In this document: piece after piece, positions 1 through 6,560 of the stretch
How positions within the stretch are numbered: position 1 is the stretch's first letter
Layout: every line of letters starts with the position of its first letter
Assembly (NCBI GenBank): GCA_964449445.1
Contig: CAYUZT010000013.1
Coordinates: forward strand, 1-30,084
Length of the DNA stretch: 30,084 nucleotides
DNA from: JABFSS01 sp964449445
GTDB lineage: Bacteria > Patescibacteriota > Gracilibacteria > Peribacterales > Peribacteraceae
Direction: 5' to 3'
Notes under the pieces: generated by a model
Told to the model about the DNA's origin: nothing
The model's database searches: none
Seen by the model: the letters and a program-made list of their open reading frames with translations, nothing else
Translations under genes and position numbers: made by a program

Positions 1-25
1 CTTACACAAAGGGAAAAGTGTTCAC

Positions 26-49
26 TTTACCACCCATTTTTGTCCACTA
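26..49. repeat. Left copy of a 24-bp perfect inverted repeat
   Basis: These 24 bases recur, reverse-complemented and without mismatch, at 30035-30058. Read on the minus strand the element holds GTGGACAAAAATGGGTGG and continues into TAAAGTGAAC. It would sit upstream of a minus-strand gene lying off the left edge. The G-rich, TGG-spaced look resembles MraZ-type boxes, but that is a guess. Its inner edge overlaps the stop codon of the short toxin ORF. Confidence 0.85.
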
Positions 50-172
50 GCCCGAGACTGCCAAGAGCGCTCCCACTTCATCGAAAAAAGACAGAATATC
101 TTTCCTGCCACCCTTCTTGCATTTCTGCATCGCTTTCTGGAATTTCTTCGATGGAACGAGGATGTACGTCAC
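47..172 (-). pseudogene. Truncated RelE/YafQ-like toxin, 41 codons
   Basis: A GTG codon overlaps the antitoxin stop as GTGA, the usual translational coupling of type II toxin-antitoxin operons. The product begins VTYILVPSKKFQKAMQKC, which resembles the N-terminus of RelE/YafQ/HigB-type mRNA interferases (a beta strand followed by a Lys-rich helix). The family usually has 85-95 residues, but here a TAG at 47-49 ends the frame after 41. The catalytic C-terminal strands are therefore missing, so the toxin is probably dead. The stop lies inside the conserved 24-bp repeat, which suggests a junction that replaced the 3' half. It could instead be a very short, unrelated partner protein. Confidence 0.6.
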
Positions 173-447
173 CTCGACAGGATATCATCCATCATTGTTT
201 TCGCAGAAGTATATCCCTTCAACTTCCCCTGGCGATACAGGCGTATCGTTTGCTTGGCTTCCTTCTTGATCATATCCGCATACGCCTTCGGATAACGCGT
301 GACGCCGATGTTCACCGAACCCTCCGCGTAAAATCGCAGAAGCATCTTGATGATATCCGAGAGAGTGAACCCATCTTCCTGAGCAAGCTTCATCACGGCC
401 TTCTTGAGCCTGGGATCGAGCCGAACGGTGGTGGCATTGTGCATCAT
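169..447 (-). CDS. RelB/DinJ-type ribbon-helix-helix antitoxin
   Basis: A 92-residue protein with an N-terminal ribbon-helix-helix: strand TTVRLDPRLKKAV, then helices through about residue 42 (FTLSDIIKMLLRFYAEG). The C-terminal half is Lys-rich and helical and would wrap the toxin. RelB/DinJ proteins bind their own operator as dimers and neutralise a RelE-family toxin. The gene overlaps the downstream toxin remnant by GTGA. Two ATG codons in tandem (447 and 444) can serve as start. The promoter -10 ends 9 nt upstream, so the mRNA is nearly leaderless and no Shine-Dalgarno sequence is visible. The antitoxin frame is intact although the toxin is truncated, so it may persist as a solitary repressor. 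Confidence 0.8.
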   Translation of the reverse strand: MMHNATTVRLDPRLKKAVMKLAQEDGFTLSDIIKMLLRFYAEGSVNIGVTRYPKAYADMIKKEAKQTIRLYRQGKLKGYTSAKTMMDDILSR

Positions 448-448
448 A

Positions 449-485
449 CGTATACGAGTATAGCAAAGAGATATACAACTTGCAA
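449..485 (-). promoter_or_regulatory. Promoter and palindromic operator of the toxin-antitoxin operon
   Basis: On the minus strand TTGCAA (480-485), 17 nt, TATACT (457-462), preceded by TTTGC as in an extended -10. The perfect palindrome CGTATACG (449-456) lies between the -10 and the start codon, a likely site for autorepression by the ribbon-helix-helix dimer. Confidence 0.65.
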
Positions 486-682
486 TATCAAAATTGGATA
501 TATATTTATGGGAAACGTGTGGAAGGCCCTATGCATCACCGTCGACTTCGGGACGCTCGGAGAAGACAGCGCGCAGGGGGAGAAGGATACGGTGACCGTG
601 CGTGATAGGGATTCTTTGAAACAAGTCCGTGTATCCATGAACGAAATCATCTCAACATTGTCATCCTGAGCGTAATGCACCC
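486..682. other. Intergenic, no gene recognised
   Basis: Only poor, overlapping frames are seen here. The one recognisable item is GTCATCCTGAGC at 660-671, half of a dispersed repeat that recurs inverted at 1377-1388. Confidence 0.5.
660..671. repeat. REP-like half site, inverted partner at 1377-1388
   Basis: GTCATCCTGAGC here and GCTCAGGATGAC at 1377-1388 form a perfect 12-bp inverted pair bracketing the lipoprotein gene. The same core (TCATCCTGAG) occurs at 12688-12697 in a compound palindrome. Confidence 0.7.
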
Positions 683-1201
683 TTATTGCAGAATCTCGAC
701 TGGATGGATCTTCGGCAAGCGCTGGAATTGAACCTGCGCTGGCATGAATCGCGGTCTCTCGCCACCAAACATCTTATGATAATCGGGCATATACCCGCTC
801 GTCACCTCATGATTGAACTCCAGAATTGCCTCCGCAAGCGTTTGAGGCGGAACTTTTCCCGCTTCCACGGCTTGTGAAAGTTCCTGCACAAGAAGTTCCC
901 GCCGCGACTTGAGTCTTTCGGCGATTTTCACTCCGGTGTCCTGCCGGATTTTCCACCAGTAAACAGGGTTGGATTCATCCTGCTCCCCCCACTCGGCCTT
1001 CCATTGAGGCGACTGTTCTTTTCCTTGAGCACCTTCGATGGGAGCTTGCACCTTGATCTGCTTTTTTTCCTCTCCTCCCGAGCATCCCAACACTCCGGCA
1101 ATGGAGAGAGCACCGAAACCGAGATTTTTCAACACTGGACCCATAGAACTGGAGGACTGGGAGGGGATATCTGCAGATGAACCTGGAACTCTGATCGACA
1201 T
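683..1201 (-). CDS. Putative lipoprotein, unknown function
   Basis: A 172-residue product. After a polar N-terminus comes a hydrophobic stretch, GPVLKNLGFGALSIAGVLGC, ending in a lipobox-like VLGC with GGEEKK behind it, so export and lipidation are likely. The mature part is charged and helical (QDTGVKIAERLKSRRELLVQELSQAVEAG) and has no family I recognise. The ATG at 1201 is chosen because a good promoter lies just upstream. An ATG at 1144 would give a more typical lipoprotein signal peptide and cannot be excluded. The frame stays open further upstream to 1333, but that part lies upstream of the promoter. Confidence 0.65.
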   Translation of the reverse strand: MSIRVPGSSADIPSQSSSSMGPVLKNLGFGALSIAGVLGCSGGEEKKQIKVQAPIEGAQGKEQSPQWKAEWGEQDESNPVYWWKIRQDTGVKIAERLKSRRELLVQELSQAVEAGKVPPQTLAEAILEFNHEVTSGYMPDYHKMFGGERPRFMPAQVQFQRLPKIHPVEILQ

Positions 1202-1228
1202 ATGCGAAAAGTGAAGAACTAGGCAAAC

Positions 1229-1257
1229 ATTAGAGATTTTTTTATCTATCGTGTCAA
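1229..1257 (-). promoter_or_regulatory. Promoter of the lipoprotein gene
   Basis: On the minus strand TTGACA (1252-1257), spacer of 17, TCTAAT (1229-1234). The expected transcription start is about 20 nt upstream of the ATG at 1201. Confidence 0.7.
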
Positions 1258-1388
1258 GTGCAAGGAAATCAGGAAACGGCTTGTTCTCAACGTTTTTCTG
1301 CCCTACAGTCCCCGCACTGCGAAAGCAGCTCACTCTCCACTGATCGCCGCGGTCCTGCCGGTTGTCTCCTTCGCAAGCTCAGGATGAC

Positions 1389-1536
1389 AATCGGACCTAC
1401 GCACAACGCGAAATGACGTCGAGAGGTTGATCTAAGGATGATCATCAGCAGAGTTACCGCGGGTCGAAGACCCGCTCTGGGAATTCGTATCTTCGATTCC
1501 CAACCCTAACCCTAACCCCATCCCTAACCCCATCTT
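1389..1536 (+). promoter_or_regulatory. rpsB leader with two hairpins and a telomere-like C-rich tract
   Basis: Two stem-loops precede rpsB: GCGGGTC-GAA-GACCCGC (1459-1475) and GGGAAT/ATTCCC (1479-1501). They are followed by CCCTAA-type repeats (about 1503-1531) running up to the ATG. No clear promoter or Shine-Dalgarno sequence was found. Structured leaders that bind S2 are known for rpsB in other bacteria, but whether this is one is only inferred. Confidence 0.4.
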
Positions 1537-2250
1537 ATGATCCCCTCCGAGAAAGAACTATTGCAAAATGCTTGTCACTTCGGTCACCGTAAAGAGAAGT
1601 GGAACCCCAAGATGGCACCCTTCCTGTACGGCACGCGCCGCGGCATCCATATTTTCGATCTCACGAAGACCCACGAAGGACTCAAGAAGGTCTGTGAGCA
1701 CATGAAGAAATTCCAGATTGAAGGCAAGACGATCCTGTTCGTGTCCACCAAGCAACACAGTATCCCCATGCTCGAGAGTATCGCACGCAAACTCAACCAG
1801 CCGATGGTGACGAAAAAATGGATTCCGGGACTGCTGACAAACTGGATGACAATCAAGCGCAGACTCAAGTACTACCTGGACCTGCAGCGGTCGTTCCAGA
1901 CGGGGGAAGTGGAAAAGTACACGAAGAAGGAGCAGACGAGTCTGCGCAAGAAACTCGCGAAGCTCGATATCGCCCTTGCCGGTGTCTCCAAGATGACGGG
2001 CCTCCCCGATGCCGTGTTCGTTATCGATGCCATTCTCGACCGCGTTGCGGTGCTCGAAGCCGCGAAGCTGAAGATTCCCCTCTTCGGCATCTGCGACAGT
2101 AATGCAGATCCTGATCATTTTACGTCCTTCATTGCCGCAAACGATGACGCGGTGAAGTCGCTGTCGATGATTCTCGGAACAATCGAGAACGAGCTCCTCG
2201 AGGTATCGCCGAAGAAGGCGGTGAAGGATGAGGAGCTAGTTGCCGCATGA
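1537..2250 (+). CDS. rpsB: 30S ribosomal protein S2
   Basis: 237 residues, the usual length. Typical S2 features are present: LLQNACHFGHRKEKWNPKM near the N-terminus, GIHIFDLTKT, ILFVSTKQ, KKWIPGLLTNW, and GLPDAVFVIDAILDRVAVLEA followed by IPLFGICDSNADPD. S2 binds late to the small-subunit body, near S1 in bacteria that have it. It is followed by tsf in the common bacterial rpsB-tsf order; the tsf ATG is 57 nt past the rpsB stop. The start ATG follows a C-rich repeat with no Shine-Dalgarno sequence. Confidence 0.97.
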   Translation: MIPSEKELLQNACHFGHRKEKWNPKMAPFLYGTRRGIHIFDLTKTHEGLKKVCEHMKKFQIEGKTILFVSTKQHSIPMLESIARKLNQPMVTKKWIPGLLTNWMTIKRRLKYYLDLQRSFQTGEVEKYTKKEQTSLRKKLAKLDIALAGVSKMTGLPDAVFVIDAILDRVAVLEAAKLKIPLFGICDSNADPDHFTSFIAANDDAVKSLSMILGTIENELLEVSPKKAVKDEELVAA

Positions 2251-2276
2251 TGCATGCGCCCAGAAAGGGCGCGCTA

Positions 2277-2302
2277 TTTTCCACTTTCCACTTTCCACTC
2301 CC
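2277..2302. repeat. Short tandem CTTTCCA repeats between rpsB and tsf
   Basis: TTTCCAC occurs three times in a row just before the tsf start. It leaves no room for a Shine-Dalgarno sequence, so EF-Ts translation must rely on coupling or another mechanism. Confidence 0.7.
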
Positions 2303-2306
2303 TTCT

Positions 2307-3101
2307 ATGCCCTCCATCACTCCCGAAGCTGTTGCACAACTACGCGCCCGCACGGGCGTCGGCATCGTCGCCGTCAAACAGGCTCTCGAAGACGCCGGGG
2401 GCGACGAGGAGAAAGCAATCGAACTGCTGCGCAAGCGCGGCATGGCGCAGGCGGTGAAGAAAGCCACCCGCGACCAGTCCGAGGGAGGCATATTCATTGC
2501 GGAAGCCCCAGGAAAAGCGGCGCTGATCGTGCTCAAGTGCGAAACCGATTTCGTCGGCCGCAGCGATGGCTTTATCGCCATGGGACAGGAACTGGCAAAT
2601 ACTCTCGCCAAGAGCGGCGCGGCGAAAGCAAAGACCCTCGCAGAGAGCAAGATCCCCGAAGCCGTCCAGAAACTGGGGGAGAATATTTCCATGGGTGAAA
2701 CGCTGGAAGTGGGCTCAACGGTCATCGGATCGTACGTCCACAGTAACCGCAAGATCGGCGTGATCATCGGCATGGAATCCGGTGACGCCGCCAAAGCGAA
2801 AGATGTCGCGATGCACGCCGCCGCCATGAACCCTTCTTACCTTCACCCGGACGACGTGACCCCGGAGGCGATCGCCAAGGAAAAGGAAATCTGGAAAGAG
2901 CAGATGAAGAACCCTTCGACAGGCTCAGGGCAGGCTCCGAAGCCGCCGGAAATTTTAGAAAAAATCATGCTCGGCAAAGAGCGCAAGTTCCGCGAGGAGA
3001 ATGCGCTCACGAAGCAGGCGTTCGTCAAAGATACGTCGATGACGATCGAGAAATATCTCGCAGGAGCGAAAATTGTGGCGTATCACCGGGTGGCCATTTA
3101 A
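2307..3101 (+). CDS. tsf: Elongation factor Ts
   Basis: 264 residues. The N-terminus (ITPEAVAQLRARTGVGIVAVKQAL) and the UBA-like domain are typical. The core EF-Tu contact region is present (FIAEAPGKAALIVLKCETDFVGRSDGF), and the C-terminal part (NPSYLHPDDVTPEAIAKEKEIW, then EKIMLGKERKF) matches the family. EF-Ts exchanges GDP for GTP on EF-Tu. The ATG at 2307 is chosen because the family begins here; an upstream ATG at 2247 overlaps the rpsB stop and would add 20 low-complexity residues. Oddly, residues about 203-209 (PSTGSGQA) are encoded by a dispersed palindrome-like repeat (2912-2934) inserted in frame. Confidence 0.96.
   Translation: MPSITPEAVAQLRARTGVGIVAVKQALEDAGGDEEKAIELLRKRGMAQAVKKATRDQSEGGIFIAEAPGKAALIVLKCETDFVGRSDGFIAMGQELANTLAKSGAAKAKTLAESKIPEAVQKLGENISMGETLEVGSTVIGSYVHSNRKIGVIIGMESGDAAKAKDVAMHAAAMNPSYLHPDDVTPEAIAKEKEIWKEQMKNPSTGSGQAPKPPEILEKIMLGKERKFREENALTKQAFVKDTSMTIEKYLAGAKIVAYHRVAI
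2912..2934. repeat. In-frame dispersed repeat inside tsf
   Basis: CCCTTCGACAGGCTCAGGG plus flank, a sequence type normally found between genes. It encodes a short low-complexity Pro/Ser/Gly stretch in EF-Ts where relatives have a simple loop. Confidence 0.6.
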
Positions 3102-3102
3102 A

Positions 3103-3224
3103 GGAGTCCGAAGAGTCCAAAGATTCCAAGGTCCAGTTGGCGAGGGAAAAGTGAAACAGGAGGAAGTTTGCGATTCTCGCTTTCCTTCTGGTCCTTGGAC
3201 TCCTCGGAATCTTTGGACTCTTTT
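3103..3224. terminator. Inverted 9-nt-periodic patches, probable bidirectional terminator
   Basis: GAGTCCAAAGATTCC (3113-3127) is perfectly inverted at 3206-3220. Both arms are built from 9-nt units such as GAGTCCGAA and GAGTCCAAA. The arms sit between the convergent tsf and DUF4215 genes, and the right arm is followed by TTTTCC. A long hairpin would end both transcripts. Confidence 0.6.
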
Positions 3225-3266
3225 CCGCTCACCAAAAACGACCGGCGATTTTCTCGGAAATCATTC

Positions 3267-4769
3267 CTACCATCGGTGCCACGGCATCTCGATCTGATCG
3301 AGCGGAATATCGTCGAGTGATTTCACCTTCTTCGCCGTGAGGTAATTTTTGAGCTTCCGCTTGAGCAGCAGCGCGGCTCCAATCATCAGGACCCCGAAGG
3401 CACCGAGGACGGTAGCAATCACCGGACCGGATCCGCCGCTTTCCGCAGGAACAGTCGCTACCGGTACTCCCGCGCTCGAGGCTGACCCGGATGGTGCGCC
3501 CGCCGTTTCCAGGATCGCGCAACTCTCGGAGCAATCGCTGCCCCCGTCGCACTGCTCGCCGGTGTCTAAGACCGTGTCTCCGCAGCGCGGGAGACGGCAC
3601 GTCCGACGACAGGCATTGGGATCGCTGTCGCTGTTCTTGATACCCCAATCGCAGTCCTCGCCCGCCTGGAGGATGCCATCGCCGCACCCGGCGAGTTTGC
3701 ACACCGTCGTGCAGGAATCGATATCGCTGCGGTTGCCGTCATCGCATTCCTCGTTGACGTCTTTGACCCCGTCGCCGCAGAACGCGAGGCGGCAGATGGT
3801 CCGGCAGGCGTTGGGCAGGAGATTGGAATTCTGGATGCCTGCATCGCACTGTTCGCCGGTATCGGTGATACCGTCGCCGCAGTGGGGAGGCGTGCAATTG
3901 GTGCGGCAGGTATTCGGTTGCCTGTCGCTGTTGCCCGCGCCCTGGTCGCACTCTTCGCGGCCCTGGCGGACGCCGTCACCGCAGCGCGGCAGCGTGCAGA
4001 TGGTGGTGCATCCGTCGGTGTTATCCTGATTCGCGTCATCGCACTCTTCGCCGGTATGGACGATGGCATCTCCGCAGCGCGGACGCATGCAGGAATTGGT
4101 GCAATTGTCGGCCGGATTGCGGTTGCCGTCATCGCATTGTTCGCCGGCCTCGACGACCGCATTGCCGCAGAGGGGAGGAAGCGGCGGCGCACTGGAGGTT
4201 CCCGTCGATTGCGTGGAGCCCGACGCGCTGCTGCCACTCGTCCCAGTGGTCGCGGGCGCAACGCTCGATTCGCTCATGGGACACTGGCTGATGTACTTGA
4301 GCTTGCAGCCTCCCGTGCACTTGCCGGTTTCATTGCACGAGGGAGGTTGGCAGTACCATCCGCACTGCGCGTTTCCAATAAAACGGATCTCGGTCGTCAG
4401 GTTGCCGTTCTTGTCCTGCACGTAGACTTCCTGCGTCTCGGGCTCACACTCTTCGCCGACTTCTTTCGTGACTTCGCCGTCGCCGCAGTAGTAGGTTTTG
4501 CACTCGGGACTGCAATCCGTCTTGCCGTTGAACCGCCCCTTGTCGCACTCCTCGCCGGAATCGACGATAGCGTTGCCGCACGTCGTTGCTCCTGCGGATG
4601 AGGTGGAAACCGTCGCTTGCGGACGCGTGGGACAGCCGGGATATCCGTAGGGTTTGCCCACGCAGTCGACAGCCGATACCCGGTCCGTCGTGAGCGTGAA
4701 GGCGACGACGAAAAGCAAGGCGAGTGTGCCCGTTGCAAGCGCCGAGGTACGATGTGGGTATTTGACCAT
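3267..4769 (-). CDS. Cys-rich DUF4215-repeat surface protein
   Basis: 500 residues. A signal peptide (about 1-33, hydrophobic core LATGTLALLFVVAFTL) precedes about nine Cys-rich units of the type CGDGxxxxGEECDDGN followed by DxCxxxC, the DUF4215 / Myxococcus Cys-rich repeat. A Ser/Thr/Gly-rich linker interrupts them around residues 170-195. Near the C-terminus a single membrane segment (VIATVLGAFGVLMIGAALLL) is followed by a basic cytoplasmic tail. The protein is therefore displayed outside with a C-terminal anchor. The acidic repeats could bind calcium or form disulfide-rich rods, and a role in adhesion is inferred only. The promoter -10 (4781-4786) ends 11 nt before the ATG. Confidence 0.85.
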   Translation of the reverse strand: MVKYPHRTSALATGTLALLFVVAFTLTTDRVSAVDCVGKPYGYPGCPTRPQATVSTSSAGATTCGNAIVDSGEECDKGRFNGKTDCSPECKTYYCGDGEVTKEVGEECEPETQEVYVQDKNGNLTTEIRFIGNAQCGWYCQPPSCNETGKCTGGCKLKYISQCPMSESSVAPATTGTSGSSASGSTQSTGTSSAPPLPPLCGNAVVEAGEQCDDGNRNPADNCTNSCMRPRCGDAIVHTGEECDDANQDNTDGCTTICTLPRCGDGVRQGREECDQGAGNSDRQPNTCRTNCTPPHCGDGITDTGEQCDAGIQNSNLLPNACRTICRLAFCGDGVKDVNEECDDGNRSDIDSCTTVCKLAGCGDGILQAGEDCDWGIKNSDSDPNACRRTCRLPRCGDTVLDTGEQCDGGSDCSESCAILETAGAPSGSASSAGVPVATVPAESGGSGPVIATVLGAFGVLMIGAALLLKRKLKNYLTAKKVKSLDDIPLDQIEMPWHRW

Positions 4770-4780
4770 GAAATCTTCTC

Positions 4781-4786
4781 AGTATA
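4781..4786 (-). promoter_or_regulatory. Extended -10 promoter of the DUF4215 gene
   Basis: TTTGC-TATACT on the minus strand, the same 11-mer as at the toxin-antitoxin promoter. No strong -35 is seen. It ends 11 nt before the start codon. Confidence 0.55.
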
Positions 4787-4843
4787 GCAAATTTCTCTCC
4801 TGAGAGCAGCCTCCGAGGCCTATACTTAGGAAGGAAAATACTG

Positions 4844-4849
4844 TATAAT
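4844..4849 (+). promoter_or_regulatory. -10 box of the response-regulator gene
   Basis: A perfect TATAAT 10 nt before the ATG at 4860. It covers the alternative upstream ATG at 4848, which argues that 4860 is the real start and that the mRNA is leaderless. Confidence 0.6.
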
Positions 4850-4859
4850 GTTCTTTGAA

Positions 4860-5231
4860 ATGGACACAAAACTCGACATCCTGATTGCGGAAGATGATGC
4901 GGTTCTCCGCAGTCTCTACGAGAAAAAGTTCACGCTGGAGGGCTTTTCGGTCCGGTCTCCCGTCGATGGCGAAGAGACCATCCGCATGGCTCGCGAGAAA
5001 ACGCCGGCCATCCTGCTGCTCGACATCCACATGCCCAAGGCGGATGGCTTCCAGGTGCTCAAGGAATTCCCGAAGAAGGACCGCCCGTTTCCCATCATCA
5101 TCCTGACGAACTTCGACCAGTCGGAATTCAAGCTCCGCGCGTTGGAACTGGGAGCGGATGACTACTTCGTGAAGAAGGATATGACAATGAGATCACTGGT
5201 GGAAATGGTCAAAAGGTTGCTGAAGCTCTAA
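4860..5231 (+). CDS. Single-domain response regulator (CheY-like receiver)
   Basis: 123 residues, just the receiver fold. The acidic pocket E11-D12-D13, the phospho-acceptor D55 (ILLLDIHMPKADG), the conserved Thr (IILTN) and Lys (YFVKKD) are all present. There is no output domain and no histidine kinase in this window, so its partner is elsewhere. Such stand-alone receivers relay phosphate or act through protein contacts. It is divergent from the DUF4215 gene and convergent with the PLD gene (5 bp apart). The ATG at 4860 is preferred over 4848 because the latter overlaps the TATAAT box. Confidence 0.93.
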   Translation: MDTKLDILIAEDDAVLRSLYEKKFTLEGFSVRSPVDGEETIRMAREKTPAILLLDIHMPKADGFQVLKEFPKKDRPFPIIILTNFDQSEFKLRALELGADDYFVKKDMTMRSLVEMVKRLLKL

Positions 5232-5236
5232 GGTGA

Positions 5237-6517
5237 TCAGAGCTTCAACCACGTTAGCCACCTCCAGAGCCATATAAATCGTGGTGGCCGCGAGACCGGT
5301 GTGCTTTGCAGAATATCTTCCCGCAGCACATCCCGCAGTTTGCGCATGACTGTAGTATTTTTTCCCGTGATGAGCACATTCACCTCGCCCATGTCATCGA
5401 GCGACGACGTCATCATGTTGGCGGAGCCCAGAAACGCGCGCTCCCGGTCGACTAGCAGAATTTTGCCGTGGAGGATGCGGGGGTACAGGAACACGGAGAG
5501 ATGCCGCCGATCGCCCTCAGAGACGAGCTTTGCAATGGATTCCATGTTGGTGAAATGATGAATGTCCGGACGCGCCGGAAGAATCACGAGCACGCGAACG
5601 CCCTCGTGACTGCGATCGATGAGTGCGCGGAGAACGGCAGGATCGGAGAAGTAGCACTGCTCCACGACAATCGACTGCCGTGCCTCCGCAATCATCTGCA
5701 TAACGACCGGACGGATGGCCTTCTGGCGATCGGTATTCATAATTAATTGCACGTCGGGCAACGCGGCCACCACCTCGCCGCTGCTCAAGTACTGTTCCAC
5801 GAAGTGACGGCTCCTCAGCTCCACCAGATAATCGTGCCAATCGTCGTGGTACTCATCGGCAATATTCATGCCGGTGAGCAGCAGGATGCGGTCATCGATG
5901 ATGAAGATCTTCGCATGATCATTACGCGTTTCATGGAGAATCCGGATGTTGGGATGGTTCCAGAATCGCTTCCACACCGGGTCCGCGTGGTGCTTGGTTC
6001 CCAGGAAATCCTGCTGGAGCTCGAACACATCCCCCACCGCTTCTTTGCTGACGGAAACGGCAACGCCGCGGTCCGCGAGCTCCGTGAGCAGTTCTGCAAT
6101 CTCGCGTCCCAGACGGTCGTCCTTCCAGATGAACATCTGAATGACCACGGTGTGCCGTGCCCGCCGCAGGAGTTTTTTGATGCGCGGGAAGGCTTCCTGG
6201 TCCACCCACAGCTTCGCCACGGGAAACCGGCTGATACCCCTGATGGGCCGGGGCGAGCGCAGCATCACCTCCACGCGCATTTTGTAGAACAGACGCCATC
6301 CGTGCACCCGGCGCTGGCCCCGCTTGCCGAAGATGTACGTGAGCCCTCCCCGCAATGCCGAGCGGATCGCCCGGCGGTCCAGGAACCTGCGCCAGTCGAG
6401 CCCCAGCAGCACCCCGATGCACAGGATGATGGCAAACAGGATCAGGACGACCGAAACCACCTCTCCGCCCAGCCCGAAGTCCAATGCACGCTCAGCTGAC
6501 GAGAGGACGTTTTCCAT
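5237..6517 (-). CDS. Phospholipase D family protein (cardiolipin synthase-like)
   Basis: 426 residues with one N-terminal membrane segment (about 20-40, VVSVVLILFAIILCIGVLLG). Two PLD motifs follow: HAKIFIIDD at residue 201 with a downstream LTGMN, and HGKILLVDRE at residue 350 with GSANM. Both HxK(x)4D signatures are complete, so an active two-motif transphosphatidylase or phosphodiesterase is expected. The membrane anchor and layout fit cardiolipin synthase, but other PLD hydrolases look alike. It is divergent from the TraD-like gene with overlapping promoters (TTGGCG-17 nt-TAACAT, 6524-6552). The -10 ends 6 nt before the ATG, so the mRNA is probably leaderless. Confidence 0.88.
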   Translation of the reverse strand: MENVLSSAERALDFGLGGEVVSVVLILFAIILCIGVLLGLDWRRFLDRRAIRSALRGGLTYIFGKRGQRRVHGWRLFYKMRVEVMLRSPRPIRGISRFPVAKLWVDQEAFPRIKKLLRRARHTVVIQMFIWKDDRLGREIAELLTELADRGVAVSVSKEAVGDVFELQQDFLGTKHHADPVWKRFWNHPNIRILHETRNDHAKIFIIDDRILLLTGMNIADEYHDDWHDYLVELRSRHFVEQYLSSGEVVAALPDVQLIMNTDRQKAIRPVVMQMIAEARQSIVVEQCYFSDPAVLRALIDRSHEGVRVLVILPARPDIHHFTNMESIAKLVSEGDRRHLSVFLYPRILHGKILLVDRERAFLGSANMMTSSLDDMGEVNVLITGKNTTVMRKLRDVLREDILQSTPVSRPPRFIWLWRWLTWLKL

Positions 6518-6519
6518 GC

Positions 6520-6552
6520 TATAATGTTACGATAGTGCGGCACTCCCGCCAA
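6520..6552. promoter_or_regulatory. Overlapping divergent promoters (PLD and TraD-like genes)
   Basis: Plus strand: TATAAT at 6520-6525, 35 nt before the ATG at 6561. Minus strand: TTGGCG (6547-6552), 17 nt, TAACAT (6524-6529), 6 nt before the PLD start. The two -10 boxes share bases, so the genes may compete for polymerase. Confidence 0.5.
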
Positions 6553-6560
6553 TTCGTCTG

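Noticed and set aside
1503..1536. Telomere-type CCCTAA repeats suggesting a linear replicon end
   Set aside because: There are only three or four imperfect units directly before an rpsB start codon in the middle of coding DNA, so a simple local repeat is more likely.
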